Positions 1 through 8,860 of a DNA stretch of 64,000 nt are shown one piece after another (the first letter of the stretch is position 1; each line of letters opens with the position of its first letter). Under the pieces are notes generated by a model. The model saw only the letters and a list, made by a program, of their open reading frames with translations. It was not told where the DNA came from and did no database searches. Source of the DNA: Terricaulis silvestris (GTDB lineage Bacteria > Pseudomonadota > Alphaproteobacteria > Caulobacterales > Aquidulcibacteraceae); contig NZ_CP047045.1 of assembly GCF_009792355.1 (NCBI RefSeq), positions 2,940,501-3,004,500 on the forward strand, read 5' to 3'. The translations under genes were made by a program, and so were the position numbers.

Positions 1-1
1 C

Positions 2-565
2 CGCTGCGTGGCGATGGGCCAGGTGGCCACGCTCGGCGGGCTCACCGCCGGCGCCATTGTGTGGGGGACGATCGCAACGCACGCGGATCTGGAGCCTGCG
101 CTGATCGCTTCCGGCCTCGCGCTGCTCGCCACGTTGCTGCTCGCAGGTGCGCTGCCCATACCCAACACCGACGCCCTGGATTGGAGCGTCGGCGCCCCCT
201 ACCCAATTGCCCGCCCCGGCGTGACCATCGACCCACGCTCCGGCCCGATCATTGTGACGATCGAGTACCGCATCGCTCGCGACAGCGCCGACGCCTTCCT
301 GCGAGCCATCCACGAGGTAGGCCGGATCCGGCAGCGCGACGGCGCGCGCCGTTGGAGCATCGCGCAAGACCTCGATGACCCGGAAATCTGGCGAGAGCGC
401 TATCAGAGCCCGACCTGGACCGAGCATTTGCGGCGCGTCAGCCGCGTCACCGCCGCCGACCAAGCCCTACGTGAGAGCGTTCTGCAGTTTCACGAAGGTC
501 CGCCTCCGGCGATTAAGCGCATGCTCGAACGGCCACCCGGGGCAACGCCCATCGCCGAACAATGA
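2..565 (+). CDS. MFS transporter, C-terminal part (5' truncated by window)
   Basis: The reading frame is open from the first bases, so the gene starts upstream. What remains is a last hydrophobic segment (about residues 10-50 of the visible part, rich in A, L, G and I) followed by a soluble domain of about 110 residues with the pattern VTIEYRI, then AFLRAIHEVGRIRQRDGA and RVTAADQALRESV. This layout is typical of the MFS_3 (enterobactin-exporter-like) family, whose members often end in a ferredoxin-fold domain resembling antibiotic-biosynthesis monooxygenases. Function as a small-molecule exporter is a family inference; the substrate cannot be told. The following gene is 121 bases away on the same strand, so they may or may not be cotranscribed. 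Confidence 0.75.
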   Translation, partial: RCVAMGQVATLGGLTAGAIVWGTIATHADLEPALIASGLALLATLLLAGALPIPNTDALDWSVGAPYPIARPGVTIDPRSGPIIVTIEYRIARDSADAFLRAIHEVGRIRQRDGARRWSIAQDLDDPEIWRERYQSPTWTEHLRRVSRVTAADQALRESVLQFHEGPPPAIKRMLERPPGATPIAEQ

Positions 566-686
566 TCGAGATGCCGATGTTTCCGCGGACCGATAGTGTT
601 TGGCGGGGATTGTGGTTCGAGTGGCCGCCCAAACAGGCTAAAATGCGTTTGGGTGCGCTGAGCGCCCCCAATGCAGCAGGTGTGGC

Positions 687-2243
687 ATGAGCGGTGGGTT
701 GCACGAACATACGTTGCCGAGCGTGCTCGAAGAGCTCTCCCGCGCGCGCGCAAATCACACCGCCTATATCGATGGCGCGGCGCGCATCACCTACAGCGAG
801 GCGCTTGAGCGCGCACATCGCCTCGCCAACGCTTGGCGAAAACTGGGTGTCGGCCCGGGCGATCGCGTGCTGTGGCTGGCCCAGAATTCCTACCGCATTG
901 TCGAAGGCGTCTGTGCGGCGTCGCTGATTGGGGCGATGTTCTGCCCGGCCAACTGGCGCCAGACCGCCGAAGAGATGGCGTTCGTCATCGACGACTTCTC
1001 ACCCAAGGTCGTGATCTGGCAGGACGAGGAGATCGGCGAAGCCGTGCGCGGCGCGCGCGGAATCGCAAGGCGGAGCGGCGCGACTTGGATCCAACATGAC
1101 GGGCCCGACGAGTACGAAGCCCTCCTGACCAGCGCCGACGCTTCACGCGTCGAACGCGCCATCGATGCCGCAGGCCCCACGCTCGTCGTTTACACAGCAG
1201 CCTTCGCCGGCGTCCCGAACGGCGCGATGCTCAGTCAACGCGCCATCCTCACGCAGAGCCTCGTCGTCCAGTTCGTTCAGCATCTGACGCCGGGCTCGGT
1301 GTTCTTGAACTCCGGCCCGATGTTTCACGTCGGTACGCTGATGACGACATTCGCGGTGTTCACGCAGGGCGGAACCAACGTGTTCGTGCGCCGCACCGAC
1401 GCCGAGCAGCTTTGCCAAGTCATCCATCAGGAGCGCTGCACCTTCGCGTTCCTGATGATGAAGGTCTGCGAGGACATCGTGCGCCTGAACAAGGACGGCC
1501 GTTACGACTTAAAATGCCTCACCTCGCCCGCCTTCTTTCCGGAATGGGACGCGATGGTGACGATCAATCCGCGTGACACGCGCAACACCGCCTACGGCTA
1601 CGGCCAGACCGAAGTGAACGGCCTCGTCACCTGGACGTTCTACGGCGCGCCCGGAGACAAAGGCGTGAGCGGCCGAAGCGCGCCGGGCACGCAGGTCCGC
1701 ATTTTCGATCCGGACGACAAGGAGGTCACGGACGGCCAAGTCGGCGAGATCGTCGTGCGCGGTCCGACGGTGATGTGCGGCTACTGGAACCGCGACGAAC
1801 TCAACGCCGAGCGCCAGCGCAACGGCTGGCACCACACCAACGATCTGGGACGCCGCGAGACCGACGGCTCACTCTCCTTCGTCGGCCCCAAGACGCAGAT
1901 GATCAAATCCGGCGCTGAAAACATCTATCCGGCTGAAGTGGAGGGCTGCCTGCGCCGCCACGCCGCCGTGGCCGACGCCGCCATCATCGGCATCCCCGAT
2001 CCGGTGTTCACGCAAAGCGTCAAGGCGATCGTGCAACTGCGCGAAGGCTCCGCCTGCGCACCAGCTGACCTGATCGAACACTGCCGCGCGCATCTCGCGT
2101 CGTATAAGAAGCCACGCATCGTGGAATTCATCGATGCACTGCCGCGCACCAAGCTGGGCGCGATCGACTACAAGGCGCTCGATGAGCGCTTCGGCGGCGG
2201 CAATTACCCGGGCCAAGCGTGGCAGACGGCCCAACGTGCTTGA
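687..2243 (+). CDS. AMP-dependent acyl-CoA synthetase/ligase
   Basis: A 518-residue adenylate-forming enzyme expected to activate a carboxylic acid to its CoA thioester in the cytoplasm. Visible motifs: YGYGQTE near residue 304 (A5), the hinge region HTNDLGRR...GAENIYPAEVE at about 381-415 (A7/A8), and the C-terminal catalytic lysine context PRTKLG near 486. The phosphate loop near residues 165-182 reads YTAAFAGVPNGAML, where most relatives have YTSGTTGxPKG, so the Ser/Thr-rich part and the Lys are missing. That variant occurs in a subgroup of FadD-like ligases, but it leaves activity less certain. First gene of a plus-strand run (ligase, DUF35, hydratase, SDR) with overlapping ends. Confidence 0.88.
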   Translation: MSGGLHEHTLPSVLEELSRARANHTAYIDGAARITYSEALERAHRLANAWRKLGVGPGDRVLWLAQNSYRIVEGVCAASLIGAMFCPANWRQTAEEMAFVIDDFSPKVVIWQDEEIGEAVRGARGIARRSGATWIQHDGPDEYEALLTSADASRVERAIDAAGPTLVVYTAAFAGVPNGAMLSQRAILTQSLVVQFVQHLTPGSVFLNSGPMFHVGTLMTTFAVFTQGGTNVFVRRTDAEQLCQVIHQERCTFAFLMMKVCEDIVRLNKDGRYDLKCLTSPAFFPEWDAMVTINPRDTRNTAYGYGQTEVNGLVTWTFYGAPGDKGVSGRSAPGTQVRIFDPDDKEVTDGQVGEIVVRGPTVMCGYWNRDELNAERQRNGWHHTNDLGRRETDGSLSFVGPKTQMIKSGAENIYPAEVEGCLRRHAAVADAAIIGIPDPVFTQSVKAIVQLREGSACAPADLIEHCRAHLASYKKPRIVEFIDALPRTKLGAIDYKALDERFGGGNYPGQAWQTAQRA

Positions 2244-2649
2244 AGCGCCGCTCACCACCTATGAATTGACGCCCACGCCGCTGACGCAGCCGTTCTGGGA
2301 CGCGGCGCGCGCGGGCAAACTGCTGGTGCAGCAGTGCAACGCGTGCGCCAAGAAATTCTTCCGCCCCGAAATCGCCTGCCCGCATTGCCGCTCCCGAGAT
2401 TGGGAATGGGTTGAGAGCAACGGCCGTGGAAAGCTTTACAGCTTCTCGGTGATGCACCGTGCGCCGTCGCCAGCGTTCAAGGCGCCGTTCATTTTCGCCG
2501 CCGTCGAAATGGATGAGGGTTGGACGCTTTTCTCCAACCTGATCGGTCTCGAAATAGAGGACGCAGCAATCGGCATGCCCCTGGAAGTCTGCTTCCACAA
2601 GCTCTCCGACGATTTGACTGTGCCTCTGTTCCGTCCCGCCGCACCATGA
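2236..2649 (+). CDS. Zn-ribbon/OB-fold (DUF35) protein
   Basis: 137 residues if started at GTG 2236, which overlaps the end of the ligase by 8 bases; an upstream ATG in the same frame at 2134 would bury about 100 bases in the ligase and adds an Arg-rich tail, so I prefer the GTG. The protein has a complete rubredoxin-like zinc ribbon (Cys34, Cys37, Cys48, Cys51) followed by an OB fold, the DUF35 architecture. DUF35 proteins partner thiolase-like enzymes or MaoC hydratases in steroid and acetoacetyl-CoA metabolism, serving as CoA-binding or scaffold subunits. No thiolase lies next to it here, so its partner may be encoded elsewhere, for example at 20,658. Confidence 0.85.
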   Translation: MLEAPLTTYELTPTPLTQPFWDAARAGKLLVQQCNACAKKFFRPEIACPHCRSRDWEWVESNGRGKLYSFSVMHRAPSPAFKAPFIFAAVEMDEGWTLFSNLIGLEIEDAAIGMPLEVCFHKLSDDLTVPLFRPAAP

Positions 2650-3473
2650 GCGTCACGGTTCGCGTTGAGCAGCGGATCGCGTTCGTCGCCATCGCCAATC
2701 CGCCCGTGAACGGCCTCAACCACACGGTGCGGGCGGGTCTTTTCCAGGCGTTCACACACATCAGCGCAGACAGCGCGATCGAAGGTGTCGTACTGCACGG
2801 CCACGGGGCCTGCTTCTCGGCCGGCGGAGACATTCGGGAGTTCGGCACGCCGCAAGCCGCTACTGACCCAGGGCTCTCGAAGGACGTTCATCCGGCGATC
2901 GAAAACTGCGGCCGAACGGTCGTCGCCGCAATTCACGGCTACGCCTTGGGCGGTGGATTGGAAACCGCCATGGCCTGCCATGTCCGCATTGCAACGCCGG
3001 ATGCGCGGCTGGGTCTACCGGAAGCGCGTCTGGGCGTGATCCCGCTCTCGGGCACGCAGCGCCTGCCCCGTCTCGTCGGCCTCGAAACCGCGATCGACAT
3101 GATCGCCACGGGCAGCGAGGTGCGCGCTGAGGATGCCCCGCCTGGCCTGGTGGGCGCGGTTGTCGTCGCCGGTGATTTGCTGACACGGGCGGCGGAGCTT
3201 GCGCGCGCGTCGCCACCGCCTCTTGCCCGAGACACGCCATTCCCAAGCAACGGCGCCGAGACCATTCTTGCGCGGGCGCGCGAGAAAATTGCAGCCGGCG
3301 CCTTCGTGCCCTTTGCCCAACATCTGCTCGAAGCGATCGAGGCGGGTGCGGCCACTGCATCGTTCGATGAAGGGCTCGCGAGAGCGCGCGCGATCTATGA
3401 CGCCACGGTCAGTTCACCAGAATCCAAAGCGGCGCGCGCCGCTTTTCTCGCAAAATCCAGGGAGCCCCGATGA
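2646..3473 (+). CDS. enoyl-CoA hydratase/isomerase family protein
   Basis: 275 residues from ATG 2646, which overlaps the preceding stop as ATGA. Crotonase fold with oxyanion-hole segments FSAGGDI and the run ALGGGLE, followed by LGLPEARLG. Both glutamates corresponding to the two catalytic residues of mitochondrial enoyl-CoA hydratase (in GLE and LPE) are present, so true hydratase activity is plausible. The C-terminal third (from about residue 190) resembles the linker helices seen in the N-terminal half of multifunctional FadB/FadJ proteins, and the protein parallels the N-terminal half of the 6779 product. An earlier ATG at 2520 would overlap the DUF35 gene and is unlikely. Confidence 0.85.
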   Translation: MSVTVRVEQRIAFVAIANPPVNGLNHTVRAGLFQAFTHISADSAIEGVVLHGHGACFSAGGDIREFGTPQAATDPGLSKDVHPAIENCGRTVVAAIHGYALGGGLETAMACHVRIATPDARLGLPEARLGVIPLSGTQRLPRLVGLETAIDMIATGSEVRAEDAPPGLVGAVVVAGDLLTRAAELARASPPPLARDTPFPSNGAETILARAREKIAAGAFVPFAQHLLEAIEAGAATASFDEGLARARAIYDATVSSPESKAARAAFLAKSREPR

Positions 3474-4231
3474 CCACCGATCTCCGCGGCCGCGTCGCCC
3501 TCGTCACCGGCGCCTCCTCTGGCCTCGGCGCTCGCTTCGTCGCGATTCTCGCCGCCGCGGGCGCGAAGGTGGCGGCGTGCGCGCGCCGAATCGACCGCTT
3601 GCAGGAACTTGCCGCGCGCGTTCGTCAATCGGGCGGCACGGTCGAGCCCATCGCGATGGATGTGGAGGATCCCGCCTCCGTCGTTACGGGATTTGACGCG
3701 GCGCAAGCCGCACTCGGCCCGATCGAAATCGCTATCGCCAACGCGGGACTGAACGCGCAGGGCGCCTCGACGGATCTTTCCCCCGAGGAATTAGGGCAAC
3801 TTGTGCGCGTCAATATCCAGGGCGCGTATCTCACGGCGCGCGAAGCAGCGAAACGCCTGATCGCCAGCCCAAACCCGGAACGCGGCCGCATCATTCTCTT
3901 GGGCTCCGTAGGCAGCCAAAAGCCGCTGGCGGGCCTTACCGCGTATTCGATGTCAAAGGCCGCCGTTGCGATGATGGGCAAGGGCTTTGCGCGCGAATGG
4001 GCGCGCAACGGCATCACCGTCAACACAATCTGCCCAGGCTGGATCGCCACCGAACTCAACTCGGAATGGCTCCAAAGCGAAGGCGGACAAAAGCTCGTGA
4101 AAACATTCCCGCGCCGCCGCGTCATGGATGCAGAAGGGCTCGACGGCCTCGTGCTCTTCCTCGCGTCGGACGCCTCCGCCTCCATTACAGGCGGTGTGTT
4201 CGCCGCCGACGAAGGCCAAGTGCTCGCCTAA
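3470..4231 (+). CDS. SDR family NAD(P)-dependent oxidoreductase
   Basis: 253 residues, classical short-chain dehydrogenase. The N-terminal nucleotide motif is VTGASSGLG, NAG appears as IANAGLN, and the catalytic Tyr-Lys pair is in YSMSK. Expected to oxidise a hydroxyacyl-CoA or hydroxy group, or to reduce a ketone, in the pathway encoded around it. The start overlaps the previous stop (ATGA). Its stop overlaps by four bases the stop of the convergent acyl-CoA dehydrogenase gene, which leaves no room for a terminator between the two operons. Confidence 0.88.
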   Translation: MTTDLRGRVALVTGASSGLGARFVAILAAAGAKVAACARRIDRLQELAARVRQSGGTVEPIAMDVEDPASVVTGFDAAQAALGPIEIAIANAGLNAQGASTDLSPEELGQLVRVNIQGAYLTAREAAKRLIASPNPERGRIILLGSVGSQKPLAGLTAYSMSKAAVAMMGKGFAREWARNGITVNTICPGWIATELNSEWLQSEGGQKLVKTFPRRRVMDAEGLDGLVLFLASDASASITGGVFAADEGQVLA

Positions 4232-5379
4232 ATCGGCGATAACTCTTCCTCGTTCTGCCCCTCGGCGCTCTCGGCGAAGCGCGTCAAATGCTGATCGGAG
4301 CTGCCATAGAGCCCGCGCACCAGCGCGAGCCGCTTGAAATAATGGCCCACGATGTACTCTTCCGTCACGCCGATACCGCCATGCAGCTGCACCGCTTGGC
4401 CCCCGACGAAAAACCCAGCCTCGCCGATCTGCGCCTTCGCGGCCGACACACCGCGCGCGCGTGCGCGTTTGTTGTCCAGCGAAAGCGCGGCAATACCGCG
4501 ATAGAGCATCGAGCGCGCCAATTCCGTTTCCACCAGCATGTCGGCCATGCGGTGCTGCAGCGCCTGAAAGGTGTTCAACGAAACACCGAACTGCTTGCGT
4601 GTTTTCAGGTAGTCGCGCGTGATCCAAAGCGCGGCGTCCATCGCGCCAACCGCTTCCGCGCATAGTCCGATGACGCCGTAGTCGAGCGCATAGTCGATGG
4701 CGTCCTGCGCCTCGCCTTCGTCACCGATCAGCGCATCGGCGGGGACTTCCACGTCCTTCAGCGTGATGTCGCTCACGCGCCGGCCATCGACCGCATGGTA
4801 GTTCACTCGCTCCAGCCCCTTCGCCTCGGCGGGGACCGCAAACAGACTAACGCCTCCCCCGCCAGTGGTCGCCGAGACCAGGAACAAATCGGCGGCCTGT
4901 CCGCCCAGCACGAATGTCTTGCGGCCGGTAAGTCGATATCCGCCCCCGCTCGCGGCGGCCTTCGTCTCGATATCCGGCGCGAACGCATGCTGGGCGGTTT
5001 CACCATGCGCGAGCGCCGCTATTCGTTCGCCCCCGATGAGCGGCGTAAGCAACGCCTCGCGCTGCGCGCCTGACGCAAGCTGCGCGATCGCCTGCGTCGC
5101 GATGACGGCGCTTGATAGGAAAGGCGCCACCGACAGTCCGCGCGCGAGCTGCTCCAAGATGATCGCGTTTTCAATCGGTCCGCCGCCGAAGCCACCTGCG
5201 TCTTCGGCGACCGCCGCGCCTAGCCAACCAAGTTCAGCGAACGTCGCCCAGTTCGCCCGATCGAACCCATCCTCGGTCTTAAGCAACGCCTGGCGTTTCT
5301 CGAAGGAATATTCTCGCTCACAGAAACGCTTCACGCTGTCCTGCAGGCTTTGCTGTTCGTCGGAATACGTGAAGTCCAT
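4228..5379 (-). CDS. acyl-CoA dehydrogenase, short-type subunit (pair 1)
   Basis: 383 residues. Acyl-CoA dehydrogenase fold with the C-terminal signatures RKQFGVSLNTFQALQHRMAD (flavin-facing helix) and QLHGGIGVTEEYIVGHYFKR. Nine bases downstream of another acyl-CoA dehydrogenase gene (5389-6570) on the same strand. Such side-by-side unequal pairs form alpha2beta2 heterotetramers in mycobacterial cholesterol side-chain degradation (the ChsE enzymes), where the two chains share one FAD site. By analogy, this chain probably works only together with its neighbour to introduce a 2,3-double bond into an acyl-CoA. Electron acceptor would be ETF. Start ATG 5379 follows the neighbour's stop closely. 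Confidence 0.88.
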   Translation of the reverse strand: MDFTYSDEQQSLQDSVKRFCEREYSFEKRQALLKTEDGFDRANWATFAELGWLGAAVAEDAGGFGGGPIENAIILEQLARGLSVAPFLSSAVIATQAIAQLASGAQREALLTPLIGGERIAALAHGETAQHAFAPDIETKAAASGGGYRLTGRKTFVLGGQAADLFLVSATTGGGGVSLFAVPAEAKGLERVNYHAVDGRRVSDITLKDVEVPADALIGDEGEAQDAIDYALDYGVIGLCAEAVGAMDAALWITRDYLKTRKQFGVSLNTFQALQHRMADMLVETELARSMLYRGIAALSLDNKRARARGVSAAKAQIGEAGFFVGGQAVQLHGGIGVTEEYIVGHYFKRLALVRGLYGSSDQHLTRFAESAEGQNEEELSPI

Positions 5380-5388
5380 GGTCCGCCC

Positions 5389-6570
5389 TTAGAGGCTCAA
5401 AACGGCTTTTGCGATGATGTTGCGTTGGATCTCGTTGCTGCCTCCGTAGATCGTGGTCGCGCGGCGGAACATGGAGCGCGCCAGCCATCCAACGGCGTGG
5501 TCAGGCCCCGGAGGCCGCGCTGCTGGATGGTCGGTCGCATCGTGGCCCGTCGGATCGGGATTCACGGCGAGCCCGACATTGCCAAGCGCCTCCACACCCA
5601 GTTCGGCCACGCGTTGACGCAGCTCGGCTCCGCGCAGCTTCAGCACGGACGCCACCGCGTCCTGCGCGCCGCCCTCCGCGTGCAGCACGCGCAGAACAGC
5701 GAATTCCAGCGCCATCAGGTCAACCTCCAACTTGGAGAGCTTCGCGCAAAAAAGCGGCTCGCACGCCTTCTCGCCGGCAAAGCCCTTGAGTTGGAGGAGA
5801 TCGGCGCGCGTGTGCGCGGTCTCAGCGCTCATCGCGCGCTCATTGGTGAGCAGAAACTTGGCGTAGCTCCAGCCCTTGTTGGGCTCGCCCACGATGTTCT
5901 CCGTTGGCACACGCACGTCATCGAAGAATACTTCGTTCACGCTGTGGCCTTCATCGATCGAGTAGATCGGCCGCACGCGAACACCCGGCGATTTCATGTC
6001 GATCAGCAGGAACGAAATGCCTGCTTGCGGGCGCGCCTCAGCGTCCGTCCGCACCAGCGCAAACATCATGTCCGCGCGTTGCGCGTCGGAGGTCCAGGTC
6101 TTTTGCCCGTTGACGACGTAGTGATCACCGTCAAGCACGGCGCGGGTGCGCAGCGACGCCAAATCAGAACCGGCGTTTGGCTCGGAGAAGCCCTGACACC
6201 AGAAGGTGTCGGCGTTCAGGATGCGCGGCAGGTGAACGCGTTTCTGCACCTCGTCGCCGAAGGTGTAGATCACAGGCCCGACGAGCTCCATCGCGGACTG
6301 GTCCTGCACCGGCGCGGCCGCCGCGCGGAGCTCCAGCTGGAACAGGTAGCGTTGCAGCGGTGTCCAGTTCGTGCCGCCATGCGCCTCAGGCCATGCGGGC
6401 GCGGCCCATCCCTTTGCATTCAGCCGACGCGTCCATGACTCGACGTCGCTCCGCGTCGCGTGAAATCCGCGACGTCCGCGCGTGGCGATTTCTGACGGCA
6501 AGGTCGCGCCGATCCACGCGCGCATGTCGCGGCGGAACGCTAGGTCGTCTGCGCCTATGACGAAGTCCAT
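5389..6570 (-). CDS. acyl-CoA dehydrogenase, long-type subunit (pair 1)
   Basis: 393 residues with the FAD/substrate region WCQGFSEPNAGSDLASLRTRA and a C-terminal IYGGSNEIQRN. Where medium-chain acyl-CoA dehydrogenase has its catalytic Glu (in YEGT), this protein has Gly, as do the long-type members of the other pairs in the window, so the base must sit elsewhere or on the partner chain. First gene of a two-gene minus-strand operon that reads away from the FadJ-type gene; the 208-base region between the two divergent starts carries two copies of a 14-bp motif. Confidence 0.88.
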   Translation of the reverse strand: MDFVIGADDLAFRRDMRAWIGATLPSEIATRGRRGFHATRSDVESWTRRLNAKGWAAPAWPEAHGGTNWTPLQRYLFQLELRAAAAPVQDQSAMELVGPVIYTFGDEVQKRVHLPRILNADTFWCQGFSEPNAGSDLASLRTRAVLDGDHYVVNGQKTWTSDAQRADMMFALVRTDAEARPQAGISFLLIDMKSPGVRVRPIYSIDEGHSVNEVFFDDVRVPTENIVGEPNKGWSYAKFLLTNERAMSAETAHTRADLLQLKGFAGEKACEPLFCAKLSKLEVDLMALEFAVLRVLHAEGGAQDAVASVLKLRGAELRQRVAELGVEALGNVGLAVNPDPTGHDATDHPAARPPGPDHAVGWLARSMFRRATTIYGGSNEIQRNIIAKAVLSL

Positions 6571-6778
6571 CTGTGCGTCCTAGCCGAACATACGGCGCAC
6601 CCAATGCAGCGCCTCTTCGCGCCCGGGTCAAATCGCATACATGATCCGCCCTCCCTGCGGCTTGCGCGCGTGTCTCAATCGTATGCACGATTTGTCCCAG
6701 CTTGCGGCGCCGGGGCGGCTTGGCGGGGGCCCGCTGACAGCTACACCAGGACGTGTTTGCAGCGGGAGTTCCAGACCA
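6571..6778. promoter_or_regulatory. divergent promoter region with two 14-bp palindromic motifs
   Basis: The 208 bases lie between the start codons of two diverging catabolic operons. Two near-identical 14-mers are present: ATCGCATACATGAT at 6632-6645 and ATCGTATGCACGAT at 6678-6691 (consensus ATCGYATRCAYGAT), 46 bases apart. The second has perfect 5-base arms (ATCGT/ACGAT). Related words occur at other promoters of this region, which suggests a shared repressor or activator. No convincing sigma-70 boxes were identified by eye. Confidence 0.5.
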
Positions 6779-8857
6779 ATGAGCGTCGATTATGCCATTG
6801 AGGGCGACGTCGCGGTACTGACAATCAACCACCCGCCGGTGAACGCGCTCAGCCTCGTCGTGCGCGAAGGCTTGAAGGCAGGCATCCAGAAAGGTCTCGC
6901 CGACCAAAACGTGAGGGCCATCGTCGTGCTTGGCGGCGGCAGAACTTTTATCGCCGGCGCCGATATCAGTGAATTTGGCACCGAGAAGAGCCGCCAGGGT
7001 CCGCGCCTACAGGATATCCAGCGCGCGCTCGAAACAAGCCCGAAACCAACCGTCGCAGCGATCCACGGCACGGCGCTCGGCGGGGGCCTCGAGATCGCGT
7101 TGGCGTGCCACTCGCGCGTGGCGGTCGCCAGCGCCAAGCTTGGACTTCCAGAAGTGAAGCTGGGGCTCCTGCCCGGCGCCGGTGGGACCGTGCGCACACC
7201 ACGCCTCATCGGCGTCGAGGCCGCGCTCAGCCTCGTGACGTCAGGCGACCACATACCCGCCGCCAAGGCACATTCACTCGGCCTCGTCGATGCGATCATC
7301 GACGATCTGCGCTCAGGCGGCGTCGCCTACGCGCGTAAGCTTGTCGCGGAAGGCGCCCCGCCCCCTGTCATCGAGCGCAACGAAAAGGTCACTGGCGTCG
7401 ATCCCGCCCTCTTCCGCGACTTCCGCGAGAAGACGGCCAAGAAGTCTCGCGGCCAGCTGGCGCCGGCTAAGATCATCGATTGCATTGAGGCAGCCTGCAC
7501 CAAGCCTGCTGCCGAGGCGCTCGCGTTCGAAACCGCGGCGTTTCAGGAACTGTTCCAGAGCGACCAGCGCAAGGCGCTCATCCACTATTTCTTCGCCGAG
7601 CGCGAAGCGCGCAAAATTCCGGACATTCCGGAGAGCGTACAACCGCAAAAAATCGGCAGCGTCGCCGTTATCGGCGCCGGCCTGATGGGCGGCGGCATTG
7701 GCATGGTGTTCGCAAACGCCGGCATCCCGGTGACGCTGCTCGACGTCAGCGATGAGGCAGTCGCGAAAGGGCGCGGCATCATCGAGAAGAACTACGCGAC
7801 CTCGGTCTCGCGCGGGTCGATGACGCAGGCGCGCATGGATGACGCGCTCGACCGCATGCGCTTTGTGACCAAATACGAAGACATCGGCCCGGTCGATCTC
7901 GTTGTCGAAGCCGCCTTCGAGGACATGGACCTGAAGAAGAAGATTTTCACCGAACTCGATCGTGTCATGCCGGACAAGACGATCCTCGGCAGCAACACCT
8001 CGTCACTCAATATCGACGAGATCGCCTCGGCCACCAAGCGCCCGGACAAAGTCGTCGGCGTTCACTTCTTTAGTCCAGCCAACGTCATGAAGCTTCAGGA
8101 GAACGTGCGCGGCAAAGCGACGTCGCACCAGACGCTGGCCGATGTCATGGCGCTAGCAAAGGACATCGGCAAAGTCGCCGTGCTCGCTGGCAATTGCGAC
8201 GGCTTCATCGGCAATCGCATGCTGCAATACTATACGGGCGAGGCCGAGTTCATGCTCGAAGAAGGCGCAACGCCCGAGCAGATTGACCGCGTCGCGGAAA
8301 GCTTTGGCATGGCCATGGGCCCGCTTGCGATGCGCGACCTCGCCGGAATGGACACCAGCGTCCGCATCCGCGCCATCCGCCGCAAAACACTGCCGCCGGA
8401 TGAACGCATGACCGACATCGTCGAGCGCTTGGTCGAAGCGGGCCGCTACGGGCAGAAAACCGGCAAGGGCTATTATCGCTACGAAGGGCGCACCCGCATC
8501 GCCGATCCGGAAGCCATCGCCATCATCGAAGACGCCTCGCGCGCAGCTGGCGTCAAGCGTCGCGCGTTCACCGATGAAGAGGTGCTCTATCGTCTCTTCT
8601 TCCCGATGGTGAACGAAGCCGCCAAGGAACTTGAGGAAGGGATAGCTATCCGCGCCAGCGATATCGATGTGGTGTGGGTCAACGGTTACGGCTTCCCCGC
8701 CCATCGCGGCGGCCCAATGTTCTGGGCCGAGCAGGTCGGGCTCGACAAAGTGCTCGACACGTCGCGCGAGCTTGCGCCGAGGCGCGGCGTCCGCTGGGCG
8801 CCGGCGAAGCTGCTTGAACGCCTCGTCGCCGAAGGCAAAGGCTGGTCGAAGGCCTGA
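6779..8857 (+). CDS. bifunctional enoyl-CoA hydratase/3-hydroxyacyl-CoA dehydrogenase (FadJ/MFE-1 type)
   Basis: 692 residues from ATG 6779; an in-frame ATG at 6641 would add 46 residues covering the promoter motifs and is rejected. Residues 1 to about 190 are a crotonase domain with both catalytic glutamates (ALGGGLE and LGLPEVKLG). From about residue 291 comes the NAD-binding Rossmann motif VAVIGAGLMGGG, followed by VGVHFFSPANVMKL and two C-terminal 3-hydroxyacyl-CoA dehydrogenase domains. It should hydrate an enoyl-CoA and oxidise the product to a 3-ketoacyl-CoA. No FadA partner is adjacent; the thiolase at 16,039 could complete the cycle. Heads a plus-strand operon with an acyl-CoA dehydrogenase pair. 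Confidence 0.93.
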   Translation: MSVDYAIEGDVAVLTINHPPVNALSLVVREGLKAGIQKGLADQNVRAIVVLGGGRTFIAGADISEFGTEKSRQGPRLQDIQRALETSPKPTVAAIHGTALGGGLEIALACHSRVAVASAKLGLPEVKLGLLPGAGGTVRTPRLIGVEAALSLVTSGDHIPAAKAHSLGLVDAIIDDLRSGGVAYARKLVAEGAPPPVIERNEKVTGVDPALFRDFREKTAKKSRGQLAPAKIIDCIEAACTKPAAEALAFETAAFQELFQSDQRKALIHYFFAEREARKIPDIPESVQPQKIGSVAVIGAGLMGGGIGMVFANAGIPVTLLDVSDEAVAKGRGIIEKNYATSVSRGSMTQARMDDALDRMRFVTKYEDIGPVDLVVEAAFEDMDLKKKIFTELDRVMPDKTILGSNTSSLNIDEIASATKRPDKVVGVHFFSPANVMKLQENVRGKATSHQTLADVMALAKDIGKVAVLAGNCDGFIGNRMLQYYTGEAEFMLEEGATPEQIDRVAESFGMAMGPLAMRDLAGMDTSVRIRAIRRKTLPPDERMTDIVERLVEAGRYGQKTGKGYYRYEGRTRIADPEAIAIIEDASRAAGVKRRAFTDEEVLYRLFFPMVNEAAKELEEGIAIRASDIDVVWVNGYGFPAHRGGPMFWAEQVGLDKVLDTSRELAPRRGVRWAPAKLLERLVAEGKGWSKA

Positions 8858-8860
8858 TCC

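Noticed and set aside
5350-6438. 362-codon plus-strand frame opposite an acyl-CoA dehydrogenase
   Set aside because: It is the antisense shadow of the minus-strand gene; composition is His-, Arg- and Val-rich with no domain likeness, as expected for GC-rich DNA.
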